From Bacteroidota bacterium (lineage in GTDB: Bacteria; Bacteroidota; Bacteroidia; Chitinophagales; Chitinophagaceae), in assembly GCA_018268135.1 (NCBI GenBank), contig JAFDXD010000120.1, positions 1 to 64,000 on the forward strand: 64,000 nt of DNA. The letters run 5' to 3'. A model generated the notes under the pieces. The model was given only the letters and a program-made list of their open reading frames with translations. It did not search any database and was not told the origin of the DNA. Each line of letters begins with the position of its first letter. Position 1 is the first letter of the stretch. Below, piece after piece: positions 17,301-27,300 of the stretch. Made by a program: the position numbers and the translations under genes.

Positions 17301-17860
17301 CGTATATTATCCATCTGCCCTGCTAAAAATAAAGAAAGATCATTGTTTGCGCCAATAATTAAGTTAACAGTAGAAGCAAAACTTCCGCTGCCAATAATTG
17401 CATTTGTACTTGTTTGTTGTAAACCCCCATCCACATAAATTTTACAAGTGTTGTCAGTTGTGTTTACCACCATAGCAAGGTGATGCCATTGGTTGTCGGT
17501 AACATTAGTGCTGCCAAATGCAGGGCCAGCATTGGTTCCGTCAGTTGCTCTCAGGTTTACACCAAATTGCCCGCCGGGTGATGAATTGTTAATAAACTCA
17601 TACCCAGGATTTGTAGGGGCATAAGGTGCAGCTCTTTTACTAAAAATTCGTTTAGCAAAACTGTTGGTTTTAACCCAGCAGGTAAAACTAAAACTCTGGC
17701 CCGTGCCAATATTCAAATCAGTTGCATCTGCTACACTCATATAAGCATTTACACCATCAAGGTTTAAAGCTTTGCCGCTTTGTGCCAAGGTAGGTAGGGC
17801 CACTCCCATTATTAAAATCATTACAAAAATGGTTTTAATTTTTCTTAAAAAATGTTTCAT
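14312..17860 (-). CDS. Multidomain T9SS-secreted sialidase (LamG-LamG-BNR)
   Basis: 1182 residues. The order is signal peptide (1-27); two concanavalin-like LamG/laminin-G_3 modules (about 28-245 and 250-485), each starting KxLxLDGVNxxMSV and ending TGQMDN(I/V)RVW...GHTGTLNGN; a BNR-neuraminidase N-terminal-type domain (about 490-635); a GH33 propeller (about 640-995); a fibronectin-like stretch (about 1005-1100); and a type A T9SS sorting domain (about 1105-1182). Catalytic signs are YRIP with R654, Asp-boxes at 691, 755, 824, 877 and 936, E856 in LVEL and Y956 in AYSSL. The T9SS tail sends it to the cell surface or medium, so it likely makes the first cut on large sialoglycans. It is the last gene of the nan operon. 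The two LamG modules look like an internal duplication. Confidence 0.93.
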   Translation of the reverse strand: MKHFLRKIKTIFVMILIMGVALPTLAQSGKALNLDGVNAYMSVADATDLNIGTGQSFSFTCWVKTNSFAKRIFSKRAAPYAPTNPGYEFINNSSPGGQFGVNLRATDGTNAGPAFGSTNVTDNQWHHLAMVVNTTDNTCKIYVDGGLQQTSTNAIIGSGSFASTVNLIIGANNDLSLFLAGQMDNIRVWSKALSAAEVTTDMTSTISGPTTNLIAAWDFESVTINSVPDVSGNGHTGTLNGNFAIVNVCSKVLSLDGVNSFMSVPDHADLDIAPGQTKTITCWIKTTSTNTSRIIAKRSNSSTQNPSTAGTTGTGYELWMGNGANAGKIAGNAAAWNTTTSSSTTFSTTAYNAGTANDGSWHHLAAVFDNASANKTVTFYLDAGTPNARAGTFSNTYDFSTGVAFIVGAASNNTNYFTGQMDNVRVWNTAMSQSQVAADMTNVVTGPTTNLLAAWDFENAVGTSVPDISGNGHTGTLNGNATVLTICNGMQYQATSLVQTELPAGKGDANQRIIAVDVQTTGTISPISLTSLGFTMNGTTTLSDVSGVKIYYTGNSNRFNTSTLFASVTPGAGTLSANGTQTLGSGDNYFWIAYDVAAGATEGNLLDATCENITVGGNTYNFTSPNNTVAGSRTILLENQLLFAPGDAGSVSYRIPAIVTASDGSLVTVTDKRWNNTADLPNKIDLVVRRSTDNGQTWSSPLTISNFGAPTGTGDAALLVDKIKNPGTIICMFAANQGFGASTASNPIKVQYCKSTDNGITWSAPADVTNQIYGAGCSNPYSQTWNGAFVSSGRMFQLRNGRIMAVMDVRQTSSGTQDNFTIYSDDGGTTWVALTSDPSTHGIAAAGQANEAKLVELDNGNLMMSTRHSPNQLMSVSTNAGLTWGSASSNAQLVEPSCNGDFIRYTSTVDGYNKSRLLQSIPNNSGTRKNVSVFISYDEGTTWNTSKTIYPQASAYSSLTILPDGTIGMYYENGEYGDIYDMYFVRFSLDWLTNGVDTYLPSGTLPLSLLNFNGNADVPNKKVLLKWTTTNEVNVSHFEVEYSTDGKQFAKAGEVKANNNSGNNEYEFVHSPGYSIPVIYYRLKTVDVDGKVAYSRVLQFRFDKVQSLTVTPNPMGSVVSVNVSVNGTAKLLVINAAGAVVKNMSVSTNSFTIDTQKFTSGLYYFKLLGADGFEKIVKVVKQ

Positions 17861-17918
17861 AAAAAATAATAAATAAAAAATGTAAATGTTTGTGTTATTG
17901 GTTTAGTAGTATCTTTTT

Positions 17919-19103
17919 TTACTTTTTTAAAAATGATTGAAGCACCTGGCCACAATACCATTCTTGCCTTGGCAAATGAAAAGGTCCTTTGTATAAATTT
18001 CCTTTAGCTGTTTGCGCTATGGTACCATCCCGGTGCAGGTACCCAAACCATTCACCATTTTTTTTGTCGTGAAAATGTTGGTAAGAATAGTCATGCACCA
18101 TCTTATGCCATTCAGCATATTTTTCATTACCCGTCATTAAATAAGCCAGTAAGGTGGCAATGATTGTTTCATTATGCGGCCACCAAAATTTCATGTCCTG
18201 CCAATACTCCTGCACCGGTTTATTATACACATCTCTGAAATATAAAATGCCGCCATGCTGTTTATCCCAACCTCTCTCCCACATATAATCAAGTATTTTG
18301 CAACCCAATTCAATTAAATGCGGATCATTGTTCCTGTATTTTGCTTCATGTAAAATAAACCAGGCCCCTTCTATGGCGTGGCCGGGATTAAGTGTACGCC
18401 CGTCAATATGATCTATAATGCTTCCATCGGGAGCTACCTGCTCCATTACACATTTAATATCGTCTTTAATAAAATCCTTTTCAATTTCTGATATCCATTT
18501 TGCAATCCAATCATCGCAGCGCTCATCTCCAATGGTTTCTCTTAACTGCTGTGCCGTATTCATCATTATCATGGGTACACCAATACCCTTTGCCGGCCGA
18601 ACACCTGAATATTTTGGCAGTAATTTTTTTTCGCCAGTGGCATAAGCAATACAGTTGCCAAAAACTTCTCTTGCATTGGCTGCTGCTTGTTCATCTCCGC
18701 TTGCTTTGGCATAAGCCGCTGCTGCTATTACATAAAATGTTTCTGAAAAAAAATATCTTCTTTTACGGATTGCTGTTCCATTTCTTGCAACATGAAAAAA
18801 CATTTGGCCATCCGTATCAAAGCAATGTTTATTTAAAAAATCGTATCCAATTTTAGCTCCGTCTAACCACTCTTGTTTTTTTTCTACAGTATTGTACAAT
18901 GTTGATAATAGCCAGGTAGCCCTTCCTTGTATCCACACTGCTTTATCATCATCTATCAGGCTACCGTCTTCATCTCTCATCAATAAAAATCCACCATATT
19001 CTTTATCAATGCTATGTGGAAACCAAAAAGGCACCGTATCGCCCAATAGCTGATTTTGATAAAAATGTAATAAAGATTGTAACTCTTCTGTAGAATACCC
19101 CAT
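17919..19103 (-). CDS. nanE: N-acylglucosamine 2-epimerase (renin-binding-protein type)
   Basis: A 394-residue cytoplasmic protein of the AGE family, an (alpha/alpha)6 barrel that interconverts ManNAc and GlcNAc. Family residues are present: R61 in QGRATW, H242 in NPGHAIEGAWF, E312 in WWPHNETI and H376 in GPFHLPRQEWYCGQ; the two His act as acid/base in characterised members. The length matches the family (about 390-400). It follows the transporter by 101 bp and precedes the LamG-sialidase by 58 bp. In the Bacteroides-type sialic acid route this enzyme converts ManNAc from the lyase to GlcNAc, which a kinase then phosphorylates; no kinase gene is visible here. The symbol follows Bacteroides fragilis usage and is not the NanE of E. 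coli, which acts on the 6-phosphate. Confidence 0.92.
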   Translation of the reverse strand: MGYSTEELQSLLHFYQNQLLGDTVPFWFPHSIDKEYGGFLLMRDEDGSLIDDDKAVWIQGRATWLLSTLYNTVEKKQEWLDGAKIGYDFLNKHCFDTDGQMFFHVARNGTAIRKRRYFFSETFYVIAAAAYAKASGDEQAAANAREVFGNCIAYATGEKKLLPKYSGVRPAKGIGVPMIMMNTAQQLRETIGDERCDDWIAKWISEIEKDFIKDDIKCVMEQVAPDGSIIDHIDGRTLNPGHAIEGAWFILHEAKYRNNDPHLIELGCKILDYMWERGWDKQHGGILYFRDVYNKPVQEYWQDMKFWWPHNETIIATLLAYLMTGNEKYAEWHKMVHDYSYQHFHDKKNGEWFGYLHRDGTIAQTAKGNLYKGPFHLPRQEWYCGQVLQSFLKK

Positions 19104-19204
19104 GATGATAATGAATTGATAGAATAATTGAATATTATTTTCTTAAAAAATGTATTTTACTGTTTAAAAATATTTTTACAAAATATCTGTTTATAGAAAT
19201 TAAA

Positions 19205-20455
19205 TTATTGCTCTCCAACATAGTCAATTGTTTTTGGCCTAAGAAAAGAAAGCTGTACAATCAAAGCCAGCAATACAATGACACTTAAAATGGCAAAGCC
19301 AAATCCAAAATTTCCGATGTCTTTAAATTTTCCGAGAACCTGGGTAACAGCAGCACCTGCAAATATGCCAACCATATTCATAAACCCATAAGCAGTAGCT
19401 CTTAACTTAGATGGCACAAACTGGCATAGGATGGGCATATTGTTGGCATCAAACATTCCGTACCCAACACCAAATAAAATGGCAGCGCCAATTACTACCA
19501 TAAAAGAATGGCCATAACCTAGTAATATTAATGAAGGTATGGTTAATGAAAGGCCAATGGCGCTTGTGTACACCCTGCCACGCAGATTTTTTTGAACCCA
19601 TTTATCTGAAATAGGGCCACCGATAAAAACGGCGCCAACAAAACTGGAAGCTGCAATTACTGCCGTAGATAAAGGCCCGGCTTTAGACATTGATATTTGT
19701 AAGCTATCTGAAAACAATGTAGGTATCCAGTTTTTTATAGCCCAGCCCGGTAAACTTGGCGCTGCAAAATAAAAAAGGATAACCCAAAATGCCGACATAG
19801 AAAAAATCATTGCAAGGCCTTTCTTTAAAGGCATTTTAAGTGGCTTATAAATCATATCAGAAATAGATTTCTGCTCATCAGATTTCCTTTCTTTCAAAAA
19901 CAAAATCAATACTACAGAATAAATAATACCAATTATTCCAAACCAATGAAAAGCGGTATGCCATGAAAATTTTTCTGCAACAGTATCACCAAAGCCGCCC
20001 AATGCCTGACCCAGGTAAAGCCCTGTCATGTGTATGCCCACTGCAAGAGAGCGGGTTTTGCCGGTATGGTAATCGGTTATTAATGAAAGCCCTGCAGGAA
20101 TATAAAGCGCTTCGCTCACACCCATAAAAGCACGTAAGCCAAGCAATTGATTATAGGTAGTAGCAAGCCCCATACCATAGGTAACCGCACTCCATACAAA
20201 CAAGCTGCCTACTATCAGCCACTTGCGGTTAACCCTGTCTGCAATTGTGCCTGCAATGGGGCTCATTATACCATAGATATACATAAACACGGCCATCAAA
20301 AATCCAAAAGACTCTGCTTTGTTTAGTTCTGCAATATCTATCTTCATAGAATTCTGCATGGTACTAAGCATTTGCCTGTCCATATAATTGAGCAAGGCTA
20401 CTATACTGAGTAGCCCTACCACTATCCAGGGATAATTCTTTTTTGATGACAGCAT
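19205..20455 (-). CDS. nanT: MFS transporter, probable sialic acid permease
   Basis: 416 residues with about 12 hydrophobic segments and the MFS signature GTIADRVNRKWLIVGS between TM2 and TM3, plus a second copy-like loop GGPISDKWVQKNLRGR after TM7. The N-terminus NYMDRQMLSTM is typical of the anion:cation symporter branch, which includes organic-acid and sialic acid permeases. It lies between the mutarotase and epimerase genes. Substrate assignment therefore rests on context: import of free N-acetylneuraminate across the inner membrane. Confidence 0.85.
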   Translation of the reverse strand: MLSSKKNYPWIVVGLLSIVALLNYMDRQMLSTMQNSMKIDIAELNKAESFGFLMAVFMYIYGIMSPIAGTIADRVNRKWLIVGSLFVWSAVTYGMGLATTYNQLLGLRAFMGVSEALYIPAGLSLITDYHTGKTRSLAVGIHMTGLYLGQALGGFGDTVAEKFSWHTAFHWFGIIGIIYSVVLILFLKERKSDEQKSISDMIYKPLKMPLKKGLAMIFSMSAFWVILFYFAAPSLPGWAIKNWIPTLFSDSLQISMSKAGPLSTAVIAASSFVGAVFIGGPISDKWVQKNLRGRVYTSAIGLSLTIPSLILLGYGHSFMVVIGAAILFGVGYGMFDANNMPILCQFVPSKLRATAYGFMNMVGIFAGAAVTQVLGKFKDIGNFGFGFAILSVIVLLALIVQLSFLRPKTIDYVGEQ

Positions 20456-20556
20456 TATTTATTTTTTTTCATGAATGGCTTACAATTTTTCAATACTATT
20501 TTGGCGCAATTCCTTGCACAGTTCGCATCTTATTTTTTACATCTGAATAAATATTT

Positions 20557-21714
20557 TCATTTAAACTCAGCTTCCAAAATTTGTGGGGTTCTTACCCCCG
20601 CTCTTATTTCGCCTCCGGCAATAAATACATTTTTGCCACATTTTACCGCTGTAGTAGTAGCCGGCACATCAAAAGGTATTTGCCCTGCACTTACCCAATT
20701 GTTTTTTACTGTATTATACTTTAGCACTTCTTTACTAAAGCCCGGATGGGTAGATAATAATGCTATTTTTTGCAAAATAAGTTCTTGCTTTTTTGTTTCA
20801 TCCTTTTCAGCATTTATGGCAGCAATAGTAGTTTCTACTTTATGAAAAGTGGTAGCCCTGTCGCCACCATACAGGTAAATATCATGTGCTCCTTCTGCAC
20901 TACCCGTGCCGGCGCATAAATCATAAGGCAATGATTCTTTTTGCAACCACTCTTGCTTTTTTAAATCAAACTCATACACCGATTTATAAATATCGCTGAT
21001 GCCGTTTGCATTTTTTTTTCGCCCTCCCAATAAATATATATTGGTATAATGCCCATTAGATTGTGCTGCTAATACAGCATGAGAAACAGGGATAGGAATA
21101 TCCGGTAAAGTTTGCCAGCCATGCTGCAAATCTGCAAGATCTAAACAATAAAATCGATTAGATGCTGCAGCAGTTGTTTCGCCGCCTGCTACATAAACAA
21201 TATTGCCAATTACGGTAGCAGCAGCATTGGTAATAGCAATGGGAAGAGAAGGTAAATGCTTAATGTTGACATTTTTTGCTGCCTCATCCCATTGCAACAA
21301 CCATACATTATTTGTAATGCCGTTTTCATTTTCTCCACCTGCATATAGCACACCTTGCGATGTGGTGCAATTAGCAGGGTACGCAATGGTTTCTGAAAGA
21401 TTAAAGGATTTCTTAAACGGGACTAACTGACTTTTTTTCTTAATAAAAACATACAATTCATTGTAATATTTTTTTTTACCTCCCTGCCAGGGCATGCTAT
21501 CCGGAAAATTAGAGCCGCCTCCTACCAATAATGCATTGTGGCTGATACCTGTAACGGGGCCGGCATAGCCTAATGCTTTTTTTGAACCTTTTGAGGATTC
21601 CATCTCGGCGGCTATTTTCCATTTGATGGATGAGGTGTTTTTTTTCTTTTGAGCGGTTGTATTTTCTGAAACTAACATGGTTATGGCAGATAAAGCAATC
21701 GTTAAATATTTCAT
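20557..21714 (-). CDS. nanM: Kelch-repeat N-acetylneuraminate mutarotase-like protein
   Basis: 385 residues with a signal-like N-terminus (1-21, ending TTAQ) and a kelch beta-propeller. Repeated G-G doublets with YxxGG-type blades are visible: LYAGGENE, VYVAGGET, IYLLGGRKK, IYLYGGDR and VFIAGGEI. It matches the cyclically permuted mutarotase group related to E. coli NanM/YjhT. NanM speeds interconversion of alpha- and beta-Neu5Ac; sialidases release the alpha form and transporters or lyases favour a particular anomer. The location between the lyase and permease genes agrees. A general kelch protein is the fallback. It should be periplasmic. Confidence 0.87.
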   Translation of the reverse strand: MKYLTIALSAITMLVSENTTAQKKKNTSSIKWKIAAEMESSKGSKKALGYAGPVTGISHNALLVGGGSNFPDSMPWQGGKKKYYNELYVFIKKKSQLVPFKKSFNLSETIAYPANCTTSQGVLYAGGENENGITNNVWLLQWDEAAKNVNIKHLPSLPIAITNAAATVIGNIVYVAGGETTAAASNRFYCLDLADLQHGWQTLPDIPIPVSHAVLAAQSNGHYTNIYLLGGRKKNANGISDIYKSVYEFDLKKQEWLQKESLPYDLCAGTGSAEGAHDIYLYGGDRATTFHKVETTIAAINAEKDETKKQELILQKIALLSTHPGFSKEVLKYNTVKNNWVSAGQIPFDVPATTTAVKCGKNVFIAGGEIRAGVRTPQILEAEFK

Positions 21715-21775
21715 ATCTGATAAATGATTTTATTATGCCTGCTGCATTTACTTAATCATACAAAAAATGTATTAA

Positions 21776-22699
21776 TCAGGGCTTGGAGCAAAACTTATCA
21801 AAGCCCAGGTTCTCTACATCTGATTTAAAGAGCTTAAACTGTTCGCTACTCATATTTTTTACGGGGAGCCTAAAGCCTCCGCAATCTATGTTTACCAACT
21901 TCATGTATGCCTTACCGGTAGCTATGCCTCCATATTTGCCCAAAAGACGAATCATATCAATAGATAGCTGCTGCAATTCTTGCGCTTTTGCAAAATCATT
22001 TTTGTTAAAAGCATCTATCAGTTGGTAATACAATGGGGCAGCATAGTTAAAAGTACTTCCTACAGAGCCTTTAGCACCAACGGCCAAAGCAGGCAACATG
22101 TTTTCATCTCTTCCCCAAAGCATATCATACCTTCCATTTTGAAAACGCTGGCACGATAAAAAATCCATAAAATCTTCATGGGTATATTTTATGCCTGCAA
22201 AGTTGTTTACTTTTCCATCTATTGCCTGCAGCAAATCGTACATGGTAATATTTACTCCTGTAAGTACAGGTATATGGTAATAATAAAGAGGCATATCCGG
22301 CACAGCATCTGCTACTTCTTTACAGGCCTGGGCCAGCATGTCTGCATTGGCAGGTTTAAAATAAAAAGGGGTAGTAAATGAAACTGCGTATAGGCCACAC
22401 TGTTGTGCATATACCGCTAATTCTTTACAATCTGCAATACAGGTACCACCCAAAAACATCATTACTTTAAAATCTTTATCATTTTTGGTACAATCGCCCC
22501 AGGCTTTTGCCATTTGCTTTTTTTCGGTGGCAGTAAGCGATACGCCCTCACCGGTAGAGCCACAAATAAAGGCTCCTTTAATTCCGTTGTTCTTTAAAAA
22601 TTGGTAATATTGAGGTATGATGGCAGTATGTAGGGTGCCATCCGGCAGCATTGGAGTAAAAGGCGCTGCAATTAACCCTTGTAAATGTGTAAAGTTCAT
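21776..22699 (-). CDS. nanA: N-acetylneuraminate lyase
   Basis: A 307-residue class I aldolase of the DapA/NanA family, without a signal peptide. Motifs seen are AAPFTPM, the carboxylate-binding GSTGEG (47-52), YYYHIPVLTG with the active Tyr (about Y141), and GIKYTHED with Schiff-base Lys K171. It splits Neu5Ac into ManNAc and pyruvate in the cytoplasm. The paralogue dihydrodipicolinate synthase is excluded mainly by context and by YHIP and KYTHED, which fit NanA better. It lies 110 bp downstream of susD, with a strong terminator hairpin in the gap, and 61 bp upstream of the mutarotase gene. Confidence 0.93.
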   Translation of the reverse strand: MNFTHLQGLIAAPFTPMLPDGTLHTAIIPQYYQFLKNNGIKGAFICGSTGEGVSLTATEKKQMAKAWGDCTKNDKDFKVMMFLGGTCIADCKELAVYAQQCGLYAVSFTTPFYFKPANADMLAQACKEVADAVPDMPLYYYHIPVLTGVNITMYDLLQAIDGKVNNFAGIKYTHEDFMDFLSCQRFQNGRYDMLWGRDENMLPALAVGAKGSVGSTFNYAAPLYYQLIDAFNKNDFAKAQELQQLSIDMIRLLGKYGGIATGKAYMKLVNIDCGGFRLPVKNMSSEQFKLFKSDVENLGFDKFCSKP

Positions 22700-22730
22700 C
22701 TTGCTTACTTTCTTATGTTTTACTAAAATT

Positions 22731-22765
22731 AATTAAAAAAAAACCGGGGGCAAGAATACCCCCGG
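22731..22765 (-). terminator. Internal terminator or attenuator between susD and nanA
   Basis: The 7-bp GC arms CCGGGGG (22744-22750) and CCCCCGG (22759-22765) enclose an 8-nt loop. On the minus strand a run of nine T residues follows. By sequence this is a strong intrinsic terminator, yet it lies inside a run of seven same-strand genes, 44 bp after the susD stop. It should reduce transcription into the catabolic genes relative to susCD. Confidence 0.88.
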
Positions 22766-22809
22766 AAACTTGCATATATATTTCTACTTACAACTAAAAC
22801 GAGAAAAAA

Positions 22810-24351
22810 TTAATATCCTGTAGTTTGTGTTAATAATGGATCATTATTTAACATACCTAAAGAGATTGGCAACAATAATTTTGCTGATGTACCAGTAGGT
22901 GCAAGATATGCAGGATTAATATTTGCATATACATAATTATCGCCAGCTCTTCTTAAAGCCCACCAGCGTTTACCTTCACCTATAAATTCTCTAAGATATT
23001 CTTCTAAAATAGCTTTGATATTATCATCAATACTACCACTTACATAAGGAGTATATCCTGCGCCATAAGCCCTTAATCTGATTTGATTAATTTCTGCCGA
23101 TGGATCCTGTCCTAATTTTGCTTTTGCTTCGGCCATCAACAATAACACATCTGCATACCTGTAAATAGGGTAATCATTGTTATATACCTGTGAGGTACCT
23201 GATGTTTGACCAAGCCATTTAGTTAATAAAACTCCCCTGGTAGCAAATGGAGCAGTGTTTGAATACATTACCTTAAATGAATTGCTTATCCTTTGATCTG
23301 CAGGGCCTGAAGTAAGCCTGTTAATCATTGTTTGGCTCATACCAACCCTGTTAGCGCCACTTACATTGGGATAAATATTTGCAACAGTTGGAGTAGTAGC
23401 CTGTAAAAAAGAAAGTGTAGTAGCTTGTATGCCATTTACCTGAAAGCTTCCAAAAGTACCCAAGCCAGCCTGCCCATTTTCAAAGTTGAGCGCAAAAATT
23501 ATTTCGGGATTATTTAGATTATCTGCTTTCTTATTTGGATCAAAAATATTGGCATAGTTTGCATCAAGGTTTAATGTAGGGCCTTGTAAACTTTCTACCT
23601 GTTGCAAAGTAGTTTGTGCAGTTGTTAAATCTGCATTACCACCTCCCATTAAAGTGCCCGACCAAATATATACATCGCCTTTTAAAGCCAATGTTGTAAT
23701 TTTATTCCAATAAATTCTTTTGCCTGTTGGTATTATAGTATTGCTTCCAAAAAGTTGCAAAGACATTTCTATATCTGATTTTATTTGAATCATTATACTG
23801 TCTGCACTTGTACGGGATTTAAAAGTTTGTGAAGCATTACTTATGTTTTGAATTGGCGAAGTAGTAAGTGGCACCGCTCCCCAGTTTTTTAGCATTGTAT
23901 AATAAACGTACGCTCTCATACCATAGGCTTCTGCCATCATACGATCTTTATCTGCCTGGCTCAATTTGGTTTGAGGGAAAAGGGCAATTACATTATTCAA
24001 ATTGTAAATGAAATTGTAAAAACCTGCCCAATTGTTAAATGGAACAGAAGATGAGCTGATATTTTGAGTACTTAAACCCTGTAAAGTTCCGTCAGCTGTT
24101 TCTGTAAATAATCCATCTGCCCAAATTTCAGACCTCATTTCTCCCATTTGAAAAAAATTGGTTACGTTACTGCGCATTAAACTATACAAACCTGTATATA
24201 ATGTTACAGCAGCATTGGGATCAGATAAAATTTGATCTTTATTAATTGCATCCTGAGGGCCTACTTCCTCAAGTTGTTTTTTGCAAGATGACATTTGCAT
24301 CAGCAAACAAGAACATATTGCAATGACTGTTAAATATTTTAAGTGTTTCAT
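22810..24351 (-). CDS. nanU: SusD/RagB-family outer-membrane lipoprotein
   Basis: 513 residues with a lipoprotein signal whose lipobox gives C23 (QMSSCKK). Typical SusD helical repeats include MRAYVYYTMLKNWGAVPL, RYADVLLLMAEAKAKLG and the closing segment LREFIGEGKRWWALRRAGD. SusD proteins are surface lids that bind glycan and hand it to the SusC pore. The gene follows susC by 29 bp. From its place with lyase, permease and sialidases it should bind sialic acid or sialoglycans, as NanU does in Tannerella; the symbol is by analogy. Confidence 0.93.
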   Translation of the reverse strand: MKHLKYLTVIAICSCLLMQMSSCKKQLEEVGPQDAINKDQILSDPNAAVTLYTGLYSLMRSNVTNFFQMGEMRSEIWADGLFTETADGTLQGLSTQNISSSSVPFNNWAGFYNFIYNLNNVIALFPQTKLSQADKDRMMAEAYGMRAYVYYTMLKNWGAVPLTTSPIQNISNASQTFKSRTSADSIMIQIKSDIEMSLQLFGSNTIIPTGKRIYWNKITTLALKGDVYIWSGTLMGGGNADLTTAQTTLQQVESLQGPTLNLDANYANIFDPNKKADNLNNPEIIFALNFENGQAGLGTFGSFQVNGIQATTLSFLQATTPTVANIYPNVSGANRVGMSQTMINRLTSGPADQRISNSFKVMYSNTAPFATRGVLLTKWLGQTSGTSQVYNNDYPIYRYADVLLLMAEAKAKLGQDPSAEINQIRLRAYGAGYTPYVSGSIDDNIKAILEEYLREFIGEGKRWWALRRAGDNYVYANINPAYLAPTGTSAKLLLPISLGMLNNDPLLTQTTGY

Positions 24352-24380
24352 TTTATTTTTATTATTAAATGATTAAGGAA

Positions 24381-27300
24381 TTAAAGAGTAAGTTTTGCTC
24401 CAATTGTTAACCTGCGTGGCAAAGGATATTTACCACCATCTATACCACCAACTTCAGGGAAATTACCACTATAACCAGTAAAATATGATAAGTTAGTTCC
24501 GGTTAGATAAACATTAAGTCCTTTAATTTTACTCTTAAGAGTATTTTGTATAAATCCTGTTGACAAATCGTAGCTTAAAGTTAACTCTCTCAGCATTAAA
24601 TAATTTCCTTTTTCCCACATATTGGCAGGTGGGTTATTACCTCCGCCGTCTGTTGCAAAATTTCTTCCCTGGTTAGCCCAGTAAAACATTGGTAATGTAC
24701 CATTAGTATTATTAGGAGACCATGTTTTCAAAACATCTGTAGTAGAGTTTTGAGAACCTTGTACCTGGCTTAGGCCACGAAGTATTTCATTATTTAATAC
24801 TACAAAACCTAATGCATAATCAAAGCCTGCATATAAGTGAAACCCTTTGTAACCAGCGTTTGCAAAAAGGCTACCTGTAACTTGAGGTGTAGTACGGCCA
24901 ACATATACAAACTGTTGTTGATTGATGGTGTCATTATTTGGATTAGGCCTGTACCACTGAGCATCACCCAGTTGTTTCAATCTTCTATTTGCAAAAGGTA
25001 AATAGGAATTATAAATATTGGCATCTTGAGTAAGCTGAGCCTGTGAAGTGTATATACCTGCCCATTTAGGAGCATATACCGCATCCAATCCAACTCTTTG
25101 GCCTTCAATTAATCCTCCTACCTGTATTAATTGTGTAGGATTTTTAGGATCCCATACCTGTATAGTTCCCTGCCTGTTTCCTGGTAAACCATTAAATGGC
25201 AGTTTAATTGCGTAAGTTTTTGCTGTAGATAAATTAGCGCCTACATTTAAGCTAACACCAGCATTTTTTTGTGGAGTAAGAACTAATGCATCTATACTTA
25301 ACTCAACACCACGGTTTTGAAGTTGTGCCAGGTTTGTAGTAAAGCCTGTAAATCCTGTTTGTGCAGATATTCCAAGGCTTGCAATTTTATCATATACATT
25401 TCTAACAAAATAATCAAAAGAAACGTTTACCCTGTTTTGTATAAAACCTAAATCAGCGCCTACGTTAAAAGTATTTGAACGCTCCCATTTTAAATTAGGA
25501 TTAATATAACTTGCTGCATAAGTACCACCGGCACCATTGTAAATACCGGCATTGTTATAAATTTGAGCAGTAGGGAAATAACTTCCGCCTAAAGATTGCA
25601 AATTACCATTCACACCATAGCTTATTCTTGGTTTTATAGTAGTTAAGTATTTAGATACAACACTCTTTTTGTAAAATTCTTCATTATGTAAATTCCAACC
25701 AGCAGAAATACCAGGGAATAATTCATAAAAATTGGAAGGGCTAAGACGGCTTGAACCATCATAACGCAATATACCAGTAAGTAAATACTTGTCTTTATAA
25801 GAATAATTTACTCTACCTATTAATGAAGCAATACGTTCCCAGGCAGCAAAATCTGATGAAGCTCCGGATGGGTTATACAAACTACCATTTAAAACACTTG
25901 TTGGAGTAGATGCATATAACCAGGGAATTAAATCAGTTGGAGCACCTTGTGCATATCCTGATGATACATATCTCTTAAAGTCATAAAACTCACCACCGCC
26001 TAATACTGTAATATGATGTCCATTAAATTCCTTATCAAATTGTAAAAAGGCATTTGTAGTATATTGAACATCTTTTGTATTATTAAATGAGGCGGGTTTA
26101 TCAGTATTAAATGTGCCGCCATTACCACGCTGATAAGATTTGGTAAAATAATTATTAGTGGTATAAAGGAAATATCCTGATCCACTTGCCAAAAATTTAA
26201 GGTAAGGCAAAATGGTATATTCTAAATTTACACCACCCATAAATCTCTGCTGGTTTGTACTATTGATATAAAGAGTACTCCAATAAAGTGGGTTACCTAA
26301 AGTAGCATCATTAGGGCCAGGTAATAATACACCAGAAGTATCGTTAGAATAACGTACAGTAGGCGCTACACCTATGAACCTTTGCAGTAATCCTCCAGTA
26401 CCTGCAGAGCTACCATTAGGATCATTGTAAGGCAATGACTGGTTAACTGTATAAGCACTTAAATTAGTATTAATTTTTAAATTTTTACCTACATTCAGCC
26501 CACCGTTAAAAGACATATTCCATCTTTTAAGCCATGAACCAATTATCATACCCTGATCATTTACTGTACCAAGGCTAAGAGCAAAATTACCCTGATCGCT
26601 TGCACCTGAAAAAGCTAGATTATGTTCTAAAGTATTATTGTTTCTTAAAATCATTGCTTCCCGGTCTTTTACGGATAAATCTTTGTATAAAATACTATCC
26701 ATTTGTCCGGCAATAAATGGATTGGGATCTACAAGTAGATGCCAATTAGGGTCAGTGAGATAATTTCTATTTTGATTATTCAATAATTGAGTTGTGTATA
26801 AACCAATTGGAGATCTAAATCCGCTATTTAATCCCCAACCCCAAGAGCCATTAATTTGACCCTTATCTGCATTGGCAGCATTCATATTACCACTAAACAA
26901 ACCGTCTAATGAATCAGCTCTGTACCTGGCGCCAATACCCATTCTGTTCATACTAATATACTGTGCACCTGTTAAATATTGTGAAGAATTCCCTCTTTGA
27001 TAATTTGAAGTATTGGATACTGTGTAGGTTAATTGAGATCTTCCTCTTTTACCTTTTTTAGTTGTTAATAACACTACACCATTTGATGCTCTTGCACCAT
27101 ATATTGCCGTGGTTGCAGCATCTTTTAGCAAGTCTATTGATGCAATATCATTCATATCAATACCATAAAGGCTAGGAACCACAATTCCGTCAACAACATA
27201 TAAAGGTGATCCTGTACCATTAAAATCAGAACCTCCCCTAAAAACGATATTAGGGGTAGTACCCGGCTGCCCGGTAGATTGTTGCACCCTTAAGCCAGGA

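Noticed and set aside
22700..22730. Possible second FadR-type site GTTTTAC before nanA
   Set aside because: Only the GTnnnAC core fits and the flanks are not palindromic, so it is likely chance in AT-rich DNA.
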